A DNA stretch of 44,089 nt from CANJDH01 sp031430015 (GCA_031430015.1 JANPAR010000354.1:1-44089); one strand, 5' to 3'. Positions 32,485 through 40,455 are shown, numbered from the stretch's first letter. Notes: a model not told the origin generated them from the letters alone. Program-made: numbers and translations.

Positions 32485-33498
32485 TTATTTAGCCGGCGCT
32501 GCAGGAACGTACAGCGCGCGGAACTTGGCGACTTCATCACGCGCGCCGATTTTTTCCAGACGCTCGCGCATGCGCGCAAAGCTGGCGTTGCGTGCTTCTT
32601 CGGCGAACTTGGCCGCCGCTTCCTTGCCCAGCGACACCGGCTTCATGCCGCGCTTTTCCAGTTCGGCGAATTCCTTCTTGCGCAAATCGGTGAGGTCTTT
32701 GATCGACGAGACTTCGTGCTCGGCCATCACCTTTTGCAAAATCTCTTTCGATTTGTCGGTGAGCGAATTCCATTTGCGCACGTTCAGTATCACGCCGAGG
32801 TCGGTCGAGAAGAAGGCCGGGTCGAGACGGTACTTGAGGAACTTGTCCCAGTTGGCGTCCATCAGGCCGATCTCGGTCCAGCCGGTGGCATCCACAGTGC
32901 CGCGCTCGAGCGCGGTGTAGACCTCGGTCGAGGGCAGGTTGATGACCTGGGCTTTGAGGTAGTTGGTGAAGAAGGCGTTGTAGATCGGGTTGCCGCGCAG
33001 TTTCACGCCGCTGATGTCCAGGTTGCCGTTGGCATCGAGCTTGGGCTGGTTCTTGAACCACATGTGAAAGCGGATGCCGCTATCGATCCAGCCGAGGTAC
33101 ACCACGCTCATGCGCCGCACGTGGGCTTCGTTGAGGGCGGCAGTGGCGCCGCTCTTGCGTGCCGTCGGGCCGTCAATGCTGCTCGCGCTCACGGCGTCGC
33201 ACTCTGGCACGCTGCCGGCGTAAAACGCACAAGGCGTGTAGACCATGTCGACCACGCCGTCACGCACGGCATTGGGCTGCTCAAACATGCCGACCGCCTC
33301 CGGGCCGCCACGCACCTTGATCTCGACCACGCCTTTGCCGGCGGCGTTCACTTTGCCGACGAAGGACAAAAAGCTCTTCGAATACACCCACGAAGCGGGG
33401 AAGGCATGCACCGCGCTGATGGTGTCGAGCGCGCGCGCGGGGAAGGACAGCAGGGCCGCAGCAAGTCCGGTGGCCAGCAATGCGTGTTGGGTTTTCAT
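32485..33498 (-). CDS. dctP: TRAP transporter periplasmic receptor, DctP
   Basis: 337 residues from MKTQHALLATGLAAALL; GGAG lies about 10 nt upstream and the start opens a signal peptide ending PARA. The longer frame upstream crosses the divergent promoter and is rejected. The mature protein has the DctP pattern: GGPEAVGMFEQPNAVRDGVVDM, the ligand-binding arginine region DISGVKLRGNPIYNAFF, and the helix ERGTVDATGWTEIGLMDANW. It should bind a carboxylate through the conserved Arg. Divergent by 58 bp from the ligase-thiolase fusion, with shared regulation likely. Confidence 0.95.
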   Translation of the reverse strand: MKTQHALLATGLAAALLSFPARALDTISAVHAFPASWVYSKSFLSFVGKVNAAGKGVVEIKVRGGPEAVGMFEQPNAVRDGVVDMVYTPCAFYAGSVPECDAVSASSIDGPTARKSGATAALNEAHVRRMSVVYLGWIDSGIRFHMWFKNQPKLDANGNLDISGVKLRGNPIYNAFFTNYLKAQVINLPSTEVYTALERGTVDATGWTEIGLMDANWDKFLKYRLDPAFFSTDLGVILNVRKWNSLTDKSKEILQKVMAEHEVSSIKDLTDLRKKEFAELEKRGMKPVSLGKEAAAKFAEEARNASFARMRERLEKIGARDEVAKFRALYVPAAPAK

Positions 33499-33540
33499 GT
33501 CGGGATTCTCCAATCGTCGTAATGTTGAGCTTGAGTCGAT

Positions 33541-33546
33541 TATACT
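33541..33546 (+). promoter_or_regulatory. Candidate -10 box of ligase-thiolase operon
   Basis: TATACT 11 bp before the ATG in the 58-bp divergent region. It is preceded by a direct repeat TTGAGC-TTGAGT (33525-33536) that is too close to be the -35 but could be a regulator site. The transcript would have an extremely short leader. Confidence 0.35.
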
Positions 33547-33556
33547 TTTTGCAGCC

Positions 33557-36523
33557 ATGTCCGACACTGTATTTGACGCGTTCCAAGCGACTGCCAAGGC
33601 CTGCCCCGAAAACGCGTTCTGGTGCGCTGTGGCCTATGGCGGTGCCGAGTTGCACTACGGCGGCGCGCTCGCGCAGGTCGAAGCGCTGGCGGCAGCCTAC
33701 CGCAGGAGCGGCTGGGGCGCCGGCCACCGCGTTGCCTTGCTGCTCGAAAACCGCCCCGAATTCATTCTGCATTACCTCGCGCTTAACGCCGTGGGGGCAA
33801 GTTGCGTGCCCCTTAACCCCGACTACCGCGCCAACGAACTGGCCTATGTGCTCGATCACAGCGAAGCCGCGCTGGTGGTCACGTTGCCTGCGCACGTCGC
33901 GCGTTTCGACGGGCGCATGGTGATGCTCGCCGGCGCCGCGAGCCCGCCGCCGGCGCCCGCCCCAGCTGCGCCAAACGCCCCTGGCGGCGTCCCGGCTGGC
34001 GCGCGCGCGCGTGAATGTGCACTGCTCTACACCTCGGGCACCACCGGCACGCCCAAGGGTTGCCTGCTCTCAAACGATTACGTGCTGGCGATGGGGCGGC
34101 GCTATCTCGACGAGGGCGGCCTGTGCGCGTTGCGCGACAAGGGGGAGCGCCTGCTGACACCGCTACCGCTGTTCCACATGAATGCCCTGGCTTTCTCCAC
34201 CACGGCCATGATCCTGTGCGGCGGCTGCGTGATTCAGCTTGACCGCTTTCACCCCGCCACCTGGTGGCGCACGGTGTGTGAGACACGCGCCACCGTGATC
34301 CACTACCTCGGGGTGATGCCGGCAATGCTGCTTGGTTTGGCGAAGTCGGAATACGAGAGCGCGCACGCGGTGCGCTTCGGCTACGGCGCCAATGTCAATC
34401 CCAAGGACCATGCCGCGTTCGAGGCGCGCTATGGCTTCCCGCTGGTGGAGGGCTGGGCCATGACCGAGACCGGTGCAGGAGCGCTGATCTCGGCCAAGGG
34501 CGAGCCGCGCCAGATTGGCGCGCGCTGCCTCGGCACGCTGCCGCCGGGCCTGGAGATCAGGCTGGTGGACGAAAGAGGCAACGATGTCGCCGAGGGCGCG
34601 CCGGGCGAGCTGCTGGTGCGGCAGGCCGGGGCAAACCCGCGCAAGCATTTTTTCAGCGGTTATCTCAAGGATGCGACTGCGACCGAGCATGCCTGGCGCG
34701 GCGGCTGGTTTCATACCGGCGATGCGATGCGGCGCGGCGCCGACGGCAATCTGTATTTTGTCGACCGCCGCAAAAACATCATTCGCCGCTCGGGGGAGAA
34801 TATCGCCGCGCTCGAAGTTGAAGCAGCGCTTGCTGGCCACCCGGCGATACAAGCCGTCGCCGTGATCGCCGCACCCGACGACACGCGCGATGAAGAAGTC
34901 ATGGCATGCGTGGTGCTGGCCGAAGGCGGCGCAGGAGGCGCCGGGGGGGCCGCGCGCGACGCCGCCACCGCCGCGTCGATCCAGGCCTGGTGCCAGGAGC
35001 GTCTCGCCTATTTCAAGGCACCGGGCTGGGTACTGTTCATCGATGCGCTGCCGGTGACGGCGACCAACAAGGTGCAGAAGGCGAAATTGTCCGACTTTGG
35101 CGCCAATCCATTGGCGCATCCGCTGTGTTTTGACTTGCGTGCGAACAAGCGGCGGGTGAAGACGGCAGATTCAGGAGCAGACTCAAAGACAATCAAGGCC
35201 GCGCCTCACGCCACATCGGTCGTGAATCCACCGCGCCGCCCGCGCCAAAATTACGGCGGTGTCGTCATTGCCGTGCCGGTGACGATTCCCTATGCACGCT
35301 ACTCGGTGCGCTCGGCACATTGGTGGCTGGCGCGCGCCCTCGGTCAATTGCTGCGCGAGTCAGGCATCGCCAAGGATGATCTCGACGGCCTCGCCATTTC
35401 CAGCTTCACGCTTGCGCCCGACAGCGCCATCGGCCTCACGCAACAACTGGGCGTGTCGCCGCGCTGGCTCGACCACATTCCGTTGGGCGGTGCGAGTGGC
35501 GTGGTGGCGCTGCGCCGCGCCGCGCGCGCGGTGCAGGCGGGCGACGCGCGCTACGTGGCTTGCGTGTCGGGCGACACCAACCACGTTGACTCGTTTCGCC
35601 TCACGCTCGCCAACTTCAGCCAGTTCGCGCGCGACGCGGTCTACCCCTACGGCGCGGGCGGGCCGAACGCGAGCTTTGCGTTTCTCACGCAGTACGCGAT
35701 GCGCACCCAAGGTGTGACGCGTGAAGATTTCGGCAAGCTGTGCGTCGCGCAGCGTGCCAACGCGCTGCACTTCGAACACGCGCTGTTCAAGAAACCGCTC
35801 ACGCTCGACGACTATCTCAACGCACGCCCTGTCGCCACGCCGCTCGCGCTGTTCGATTGCGTCATGCCTTGCGCCGGGGCCGATGCCTTCATGGTGATGC
35901 GCGAAGAAGATGCCGTCGCGCTTGGCCTCAAGTACGCGCGCATTTTGGGCACCATCGAGCGCCACAACGCCTTCGCGCACGACCCGGTGCAATATCGCGC
36001 GGGTTGGGCACTTGACAGCGATGATCTCTATGCGCAGGCGGGGGTTGGCCCGGATGAAATCGACTGCCTGCAAGCCTACGATGATTACCCCGTCATCACG
36101 CTGATGCAACTCGAAGACCTCGGCTTCTGCGCCAAGGGTGAGGGCGCCGCGCTGATTCGCGCCAACACATTTACGCATGATGGCACCCTGCCACTCAACA
36201 CGTCGGGCGGGCAACTCTCGGTCGGACAGGCTGGCGCAGCGGGCGGGTTTTTGGGCATGGTCGAAGGATTGCGGCAACTCACCGGCGCTGCCGGTGGGCC
36301 GCAATCGGGGCGGCAAGTGCGGCGGCGCCGGCCCAGAAGTGCTCCAACGCATGGCGCCGAGATTGGCTCCCACCAAGGTTCACACGGCAACGACGTCCCA
36401 AGAAGCGCTTCCACCAACGCTTCTGGCGATCTTGCCCAACACGTTTTGGTCAGCGGCTTCGGCATGATCAATTACGACCGCGGCCTGGGTTCGGGCGCGG
36501 CGATTCTGGCGCGTGCAATGTGA
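33557..36523 (+). CDS. Fusion: acyl-CoA synthetase (AMP-forming) + thiolase-like domain
   Basis: About 988 residues. Residues 1-530 are a complete AMP-forming ligase: P-loop LLYTSGTTGTPKGCLLS, EGWAMTETGAG, FHTGDAM, DRRKNIIRRSGENIAALEVE and the C-terminal catalytic lysine region TNKVQKAKL. It resembles carnitine/crotonobetaine-CoA ligases. A 30-residue linker leads to a thiolase-like domain (YGGVVIAVPVTIPYARY, PLGGASGVVALRRAARAV, CVMPCAGADAFMVM, SGGQLSVGQAGAAGGFLGMVEGLRQL, SGFGMINYDRG). It has GGAS where thiolases have the nucleophilic Cys, pointing to aldolase-like rather than thiolase chemistry. A Gly/Arg/Ser-rich insertion of roughly 40 residues near 915-955 (36295-36440) is built from repeat-like sequence. 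The gene activates an acid and passes it to the next gene's OB domain. The end overlaps the next start (GTGA). Confidence 0.88.
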   Translation: MSDTVFDAFQATAKACPENAFWCAVAYGGAELHYGGALAQVEALAAAYRRSGWGAGHRVALLLENRPEFILHYLALNAVGASCVPLNPDYRANELAYVLDHSEAALVVTLPAHVARFDGRMVMLAGAASPPPAPAPAAPNAPGGVPAGARARECALLYTSGTTGTPKGCLLSNDYVLAMGRRYLDEGGLCALRDKGERLLTPLPLFHMNALAFSTTAMILCGGCVIQLDRFHPATWWRTVCETRATVIHYLGVMPAMLLGLAKSEYESAHAVRFGYGANVNPKDHAAFEARYGFPLVEGWAMTETGAGALISAKGEPRQIGARCLGTLPPGLEIRLVDERGNDVAEGAPGELLVRQAGANPRKHFFSGYLKDATATEHAWRGGWFHTGDAMRRGADGNLYFVDRRKNIIRRSGENIAALEVEAALAGHPAIQAVAVIAAPDDTRDEEVMACVVLAEGGAGGAGGAARDAATAASIQAWCQERLAYFKAPGWVLFIDALPVTATNKVQKAKLSDFGANPLAHPLCFDLRANKRRVKTADSGADSKTIKAAPHATSVVNPPRRPRQNYGGVVIAVPVTIPYARYSVRSAHWWLARALGQLLRESGIAKDDLDGLAISSFTLAPDSAIGLTQQLGVSPRWLDHIPLGGASGVVALRRAARAVQAGDARYVACVSGDTNHVDSFRLTLANFSQFARDAVYPYGAGGPNASFAFLTQYAMRTQGVTREDFGKLCVAQRANALHFEHALFKKPLTLDDYLNARPVATPLALFDCVMPCAGADAFMVMREEDAVALGLKYARILGTIERHNAFAHDPVQYRAGWALDSDDLYAQAGVGPDEIDCLQAYDDYPVITLMQLEDLGFCAKGEGAALIRANTFTHDGTLPLNTSGGQLSVGQAGAAGGFLGMVEGLRQLTGAAGGPQSGRQVRRRRPRSAPTHGAEIGSHQGSHGNDVPRSASTNASGDLAQHVLVSGFGMINYDRGLGSGAAILARAM
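36331..36429 (+). repeat. Repeat-like insertion inside the thiolase-like domain (copies F)
   Basis: Three successive degenerate matches to the dispersed repeat: near 36331-36358 (AGAAGTGCTCCAACG), 36356-36388 (GATTGGCTCCCACCAAGGTT) and 36397-36429 (AAGAAGCGCTTCCACCAACG). The segment keeps the frame open and encodes a Ser/Arg/His-rich loop not expected in the thiolase fold. Confidence 0.6.
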
Positions 36524-37773
36524 CAGCACCACTGATCCGCCCACCGCGCAAGAACCCGACCCTGCGCACGCGCCTGCCCACGCTGCCGCCGGGCGCGCGC
36601 AGCCGCGTCGCGCTTGGCCTCACCGCCGCCGCCGCCGAGGGCCGCTTTGCGCTGCAAGTCTGCCGCGAGTGCAGCGCCGTGCAATATCCGCCGCGGGAGG
36701 CCTGCCACGTCTGCCTCTCCATCAAGCTTGACTGGAAGACGCAAGACGGCGCGGGCGAACTCATCGCCGACACCGTGCTTCATCACAGCAATGATTTGTT
36801 TTTTCGCGAGCGCCTGCCGTGGCGTCTCGGCCTCATCAGGCTCGACTGCGGCGTGACCGTGGTGGCACATTTGCATGGCGACGTGGGCGCAGCGCCCAGC
36901 CGCGTGCGCGTCGCCGCACGCCTCGACCGCGCGGGGCAGGCGGTATTGACAGGATTACCGGATCAGGAGACCCCCAACATGCGTGACGACAAACAATTGC
37001 GCGAATTCACCTGCGATCCCAAGTTCAGAAAAATCCTCGTCACTGACGCCAAGAGCGCGACCGGGAAGGCGCTGGTCAAAGCACTGGCTGCGGCCGGCGC
37101 CGACCTAATCTGGGCGGGCGAGGCCGAGCCGTGGAAATCTGGAACGGACGCCGCAGGCTTTGCCGCCCTCAAGGCGCTGCCGCAAGTCACCGTGGTGCCG
37201 CTCGATCTCACCGATTCCAAAAGCGTGCAGGAACTCGCCAAACAAATCGGCGGCAAGGTGGACATTCTTATCAACAACGCCGAGGTGCATCGCCCCTACG
37301 GCATCGGCAATCGCGCCGGTGTCGAGAGTGCGCGCAGCGAAATGGATATCAACTACTTCGGCCTGTTGCGCCTCGCGCAGGAGTTCGGCCCCGGCATGCG
37401 CGGGCGCGGCGCGGATGGTCAATCGTCAGCGGTGGCGTGGGTCAATCTGCTGTCGATTTACGCACTCGCCAACTTCCCGCCGCACGGCACCTTCTCCGCC
37501 TCCAAAGCCGCCGCGCATTCGCTTGCGCAATGCCTGCGCGCGGAGATGCGGCCTGCCGGCGTGCGCGTGGTCAATGTCTTCCCAGGCCCGGTAGACGATG
37601 AGTGGAATCAGTTGCAGCCGCCGCCGAAGGTAAACCCGGTCGCGCTGGCTAAGGCAGTGGTCAACGCCTTGCAACAAGGCATCGAAGATGTCTATCCCGG
37701 TGACGTCGCGCAAGAATGGCTGGAGCGCTGGCGCGACCATCCCAAGGCGCTGGAGCGGGAGTTGTCAGCATGA
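36520..37773 (+). CDS. Fusion: DUF35 zinc-ribbon/OB domain + short-chain dehydrogenase
   Basis: 417 residues from a GTG overlapping the previous stop. Residues 45-150 are a DUF35 acyl-CoA-associated protein: zinc ribbon Cys48, Cys51, Cys62, Cys65 (CREC...CHVC) and then an OB fold. DUF35 proteins bind thiolase-like partners, here the domain in the preceding gene. Residues ~170-400 are an SDR domain, but its key positions have changed: the nucleotide loop reads VTDAKSATGKAL instead of TGxxxGxG, the NNAG motif is NNAE, and the catalytic Tyr of YxxxK is Phe325 (GTFSASK; Ser of NLLS and Lys329 remain). The SDR may bind NAD(P) poorly or be structural. The fusion itself is unusual. The stop overlaps the cyclase gene start. 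Confidence 0.88.
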   Translation: MTAPLIRPPRKNPTLRTRLPTLPPGARSRVALGLTAAAAEGRFALQVCRECSAVQYPPREACHVCLSIKLDWKTQDGAGELIADTVLHHSNDLFFRERLPWRLGLIRLDCGVTVVAHLHGDVGAAPSRVRVAARLDRAGQAVLTGLPDQETPNMRDDKQLREFTCDPKFRKILVTDAKSATGKALVKALAAAGADLIWAGEAEPWKSGTDAAGFAALKALPQVTVVPLDLTDSKSVQELAKQIGGKVDILINNAEVHRPYGIGNRAGVESARSEMDINYFGLLRLAQEFGPGMRGRGADGQSSAVAWVNLLSIYALANFPPHGTFSASKAAAHSLAQCLRAEMRPAGVRVVNVFPGPVDDEWNQLQPPPKVNPVALAKAVVNALQQGIEDVYPGDVAQEWLERWRDHPKALERELSA

Positions 37774-38549
37774 ACATCCTCACACAATTGATGACGGCTC
37801 TGGCAAGCGGCCAGGTGCGCGTGATTGATCTCACGCACACGCTCGCACCCGAGTTTCCGCAAATCGTGCTGCCGCCGGAGTTTGGCCAGGTGCAACCCTT
37901 CCGCATCGAAGAAGTGTCGCGCTACGACGAGCGCGGCCCGGCCTGGTACTGGAATAATTTTTCCTGCGGCGAACACACCGGTACCCACTTCGACGCGCCG
38001 GTGCATTGGATTTCAGGGCGCGACCTGCCCAACAATGCGGTCGATACGATTCCGGTCGAGCACTTCGTCGGCAGCGCCTGCGTGCTCGACTGCACCAGAG
38101 AAGCCACCGCCGATGCGGACTTCCTGCTTACAGTGGAATGGATCAAACAGTGGGAAGCGAAGCACGGCCGCATCCCGCCGCGCGCCTGGGTGCTGATGCG
38201 CACCGGCTGGAGCAAACGCGCTGACCCGGTTGCGTATCAAAACTTTGACGCCACCGGCCAGCATACGCCCGGCCCTGACACTGACGCTGTGCGTTTTCTC
38301 GTCGAAGAGCGCGACGTACTCGGCTTCGGCACCGAGACCATCGGAACCGACGCGGGTCAGGGCTATCACCTCAAACCGCCCTACCCTTGCCACTCCTTCA
38401 TGCACGGCGCCGGGCGCTATGGTTTGCAGTGCCTTAACAATCTCGATCAACTGCCGCCTACCGGCGCCGTCATCTTCGCTGCGCCACTCAAGATTCAGAA
38501 TGGCAGCGGCAGTCCGTTGCGCGTACTCGCCCTGGTCACGAACGAATAG
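37770..38549 (+). CDS. Cyclase family hydrolase (kynurenine formamidase-like)
   Basis: 259 residues starting MNILTQLM, with an ATGA overlap to the DUF35-SDR fusion. The family metal motif HTGTHFDAPVHW is near residue 69, with VIDLTHTLAPEFP at the start and GFGTETIGTDAG further on. Cyclase-family (PF04199) enzymes use a metal to open amides, formamides or cyclic compounds such as isatin. It might open a ring or hydrolyse an intermediate in the pathway encoded by this operon. Normal length; residues around the metal look intact. Confidence 0.92.
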   Translation: MNILTQLMTALASGQVRVIDLTHTLAPEFPQIVLPPEFGQVQPFRIEEVSRYDERGPAWYWNNFSCGEHTGTHFDAPVHWISGRDLPNNAVDTIPVEHFVGSACVLDCTREATADADFLLTVEWIKQWEAKHGRIPPRAWVLMRTGWSKRADPVAYQNFDATGQHTPGPDTDAVRFLVEERDVLGFGTETIGTDAGQGYHLKPPYPCHSFMHGAGRYGLQCLNNLDQLPPTGAVIFAAPLKIQNGSGSPLRVLALVTNE

Positions 38550-38588
38550 TCACTCTTTCCCTTTGCAAGTCATCACAAGGACATCCAC

Positions 38589-39383
38589 ATGACCCAAGCC
38601 CAACACAAAATCTGGTTCCAGGGCGCAACTGACCGCGTCGCCCACGCCGCCTACATCACACCGCTCGAAGCGCACATGAAGCGCATCATCGACCCGGGCT
38701 TCACCTACAGCTTCAATACCACTACGCCGCCTGCCACCACCACGCACCCGGTCACCGAATTTCGCATGGCGCGCAACTTCATGAAAAACGCCGTGAAGGC
38801 CGAGAAGGAAGGCTACAGCGTGATGGCGATCTCGCATTTTCAGGACGCCGGGCTGGCTGAAGTCAAATCACTGGTCGACATCCCGGTGCTCGGCCTGGGC
38901 GAGACCACGATGTATTTCGCCTGCACCCTCGGCCGCAAATTCGGCCTCGTCACCATCAACCCCACCTTCATTCCCTGGCATGAAGATCAGGTGATCCGCT
39001 ACGGCCTGCAACAGCGCTGCGTCGGCGTGCGCGCGGTCGATTGCAAGGTCAGCGACTTCATGGACGCCTTCGCCACCGAAGAAGGCTACGCCAAACTCGC
39101 GCCGAAATTTCAACGCGAAGTTGACAAGCTGCTCGATGCCGGTGCCGATGTCATCGTCCCCGCCGGCGGCCTGCCGATGCTGATGTTCGGCGGCGATCAG
39201 TCACACCGCAAAATCAAGATCGAAACCGGCGGCGCCCCCATCATCAATGGCCTCACCGTGCTGTGCAAGTCAGCCGAAGCGATGGTGCGCATGCGTGAAC
39301 TCGACGGCATTGCGGTGAGCCGCCGCTCCAACTACGCCAAGCCGCCAGAGTTGGCGTTGCGGGAGTTTTTGGAACAGGGTTGA
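38589..39383 (+). CDS. Asp/Glu/hydantoin racemase-family protein lacking both catalytic cysteines
   Basis: 264 residues, 39 bp after the cyclase gene, with AAGGA upstream. The fold follows hydantoin racemases (YSVMAISHFQDAGL, VDIPVLGLGETTMYFACTLGRKFGLVTI, GADVIVPAGGLPM). In active racemases the two equivalent loops carry Cys (ACFGDPGL and LGCAGM); here the first is His83 (SHFQDAGL) and the second is PAGG (residues 191-194). It is therefore unlikely to racemise by the two-cysteine mechanism and may be an isomerase, decarboxylase or binding protein for a maleate-like compound. Last gene of the operon that starts at the ligase-thiolase fusion. Confidence 0.88.
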   Translation: MTQAQHKIWFQGATDRVAHAAYITPLEAHMKRIIDPGFTYSFNTTTPPATTTHPVTEFRMARNFMKNAVKAEKEGYSVMAISHFQDAGLAEVKSLVDIPVLGLGETTMYFACTLGRKFGLVTINPTFIPWHEDQVIRYGLQQRCVGVRAVDCKVSDFMDAFATEEGYAKLAPKFQREVDKLLDAGADVIVPAGGLPMLMFGGDQSHRKIKIETGGAPIINGLTVLCKSAEAMVRMRELDGIAVSRRSNYAKPPELALREFLEQG

Positions 39384-39454
39384 GACCGAAGCTCAAGCTC
39401 CGCTACTGCGTGTATTGTTGTTGACAACAGTTCGTCTCGCTTGCAAAAGTCAAA

Positions 39455-39778
39455 ATGGATTTGTTCGGTAGCCCATTTCGCATACCGCGCTGCCCTCAGT
39501 GCGAGGTGCCGTTGACGCGCGAGAATGGGGGGCCACCTGAGGCCACAGCGTTTCTTATACTCATGTGGGCGGTCGCCGGGGGAGCAACACTGCTTGTGTT
39601 GGCAATTCTTGGCTTGGCCGCGTCAGACGCCTGGTTCGAACGCTACGGCACCTGGATATTGCTTTGCACGCCGACCATCGCGCTGTTGGTATTGTGGCGC
39701 TATGTTCACGGCGTTCGAAATGAGGAGCCTGATTACCGGTGTCCGAAATGTTTCGTCAAATATGTCGTCAGCGATTAG
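39455..39778 (+). CDS. Small membrane protein with a split zinc ribbon
   Basis: 107 residues. An N-terminal CPQC (residues 13-16) and a C-terminal CPKC (97-100) flank two hydrophobic helices (FLILMWAVAGGATLLVLAILGL; WILLCTPTIALLVLWRYV). The two CxxC knuckles could meet on the cytoplasmic side to bind one zinc. I do not recognise a named family. Base composition is lower in GC than that of the operon before it, suggesting a different origin. The start has no clear ribosome site. It is likely real because of the motif symmetry. Confidence 0.6.
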   Translation: MDLFGSPFRIPRCPQCEVPLTRENGGPPEATAFLILMWAVAGGATLLVLAILGLAASDAWFERYGTWILLCTPTIALLVLWRYVHGVRNEEPDYRCPKCFVKYVVSD

Positions 39779-39819
39779 AGATGCCGCGCGAAGCGCTGGC
39801 TCTGGTGAAAGGGTGAATC

Positions 39820-40101
39820 ATGAGTGAGACCGCAACCTATCCGCTGCGCCTGCCACGATCTATCAAAGCCGCAGTCTAAAAAATGGCGCTGAGCGAGGGC
39901 ATCAGCATGAATCAGTTCATCGCTACGGCGGTGGCCGAGAAGCTTGCCGTGCTGCATACGGCGGCCTACTTTGTAGAACCCAAGGGGCGCGCTGATCTTG
40001 CCGCGTTCAAGCGCATTCTCAAGCGCAAAGGCGATGAGCCGCCGCGTGGGGGTGATGAGAGAATCCAAGGCCCGGTTTTGGCGATTGCATACAGCAAATG
40101 A
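39820..40101 (+). pseudogene. RHH (HicB/Arc-like) antitoxin with in-frame stop at codon 20
   Basis: Reads MSETATYPLRLPRSIKAAV, then TAA (39877-39879), then KMALSEGISMNQFIATAVAEKLAVL and onward to 40101. Both parts are in one frame and together give a standard ribbon-helix-helix protein: the strand (YPLRLP) and the helices (ALSEG.SMNQFI) lie on either side of the stop. A single base change (GAA to TAA) would explain it. The codon after the stop, ATG at 39883, could restart translation but would lose the DNA-binding strand. Its end overlaps the XRE gene by four bases, so it was once part of that operon. Confidence 0.78.
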
Positions 40102-40427
40102 AAAAGCGACTCATCGATGGCATTGAAGTGCAGCGCAGTTCCGGCAACGTGTTTGCTGATCTGGGTTTGCCGGATGCAGAGAAGCTCAAATTCAAGAGCG
40201 GTCTTGTTATCGAGATACGCAGGGCGATGCTCCGTCTCAGGTTGACGCCACAGGAAGCGGCAAAGCGCATGGGCATCACGCAACCGAAAGTGTCTGACAT
40301 GATGCGCGGCGATTTCTCCAATCTCTCCGAGCGCAAGTTGATGGATTGCCTCACCCGGCTTGGCTACAACATCGAGATCAAGGCGCGGCGCACCAAAGCA
40401 CCGGTCGGGCATTTGGTGTTCGCCTAA
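40098..40427 (+). CDS. XRE-family HTH regulator (HigA-like antitoxin)
   Basis: 109 residues, starting with ATGA overlap to the RHH pseudogene. It has a central helix-turn-helix (LTPQEAAKRMGITQPKVSDMMRG) after a short N-terminal arm (SSGNVFADLGLPDAEKLKFKS), which is the HigA2/antitoxin layout. HigA-type proteins repress their own operon and neutralise a RelE-like toxin, normally next door. No such toxin is seen adjacent here, so it may be an orphan. The C-terminal segment (LGYNIEIKARRTKA) is typical. Regulation of the operon is now probably abnormal because the first gene is broken. Confidence 0.85.
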   Translation: MKKRLIDGIEVQRSSGNVFADLGLPDAEKLKFKSGLVIEIRRAMLRLRLTPQEAAKRMGITQPKVSDMMRGDFSNLSERKLMDCLTRLGYNIEIKARRTKAPVGHLVFA

Positions 40428-40455
40428 GATCCGCTCCCAGAGCCATTCTTGCGGC
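40422..40455 (+). repeat. Dispersed repeat, degenerate copy H
   Basis: GATCCGCTCCCAGAGCCATTCTTGCGGC, starting at the stop codon of the XRE gene. A weak match to copies D/E. Confidence 0.4.

Noticed and set aside
33245..33556. Upstream extension of the ligase-thiolase frame
   Set aside because: Antisense to the DctP signal peptide and through the divergent promoter; the ligase N-terminus begins at 33557.
35360..36376. 338-codon minus-strand frame inside the thiolase-like domain
   Set aside because: Shadow frame; the plus strand encodes conserved thiolase-fold motifs throughout.
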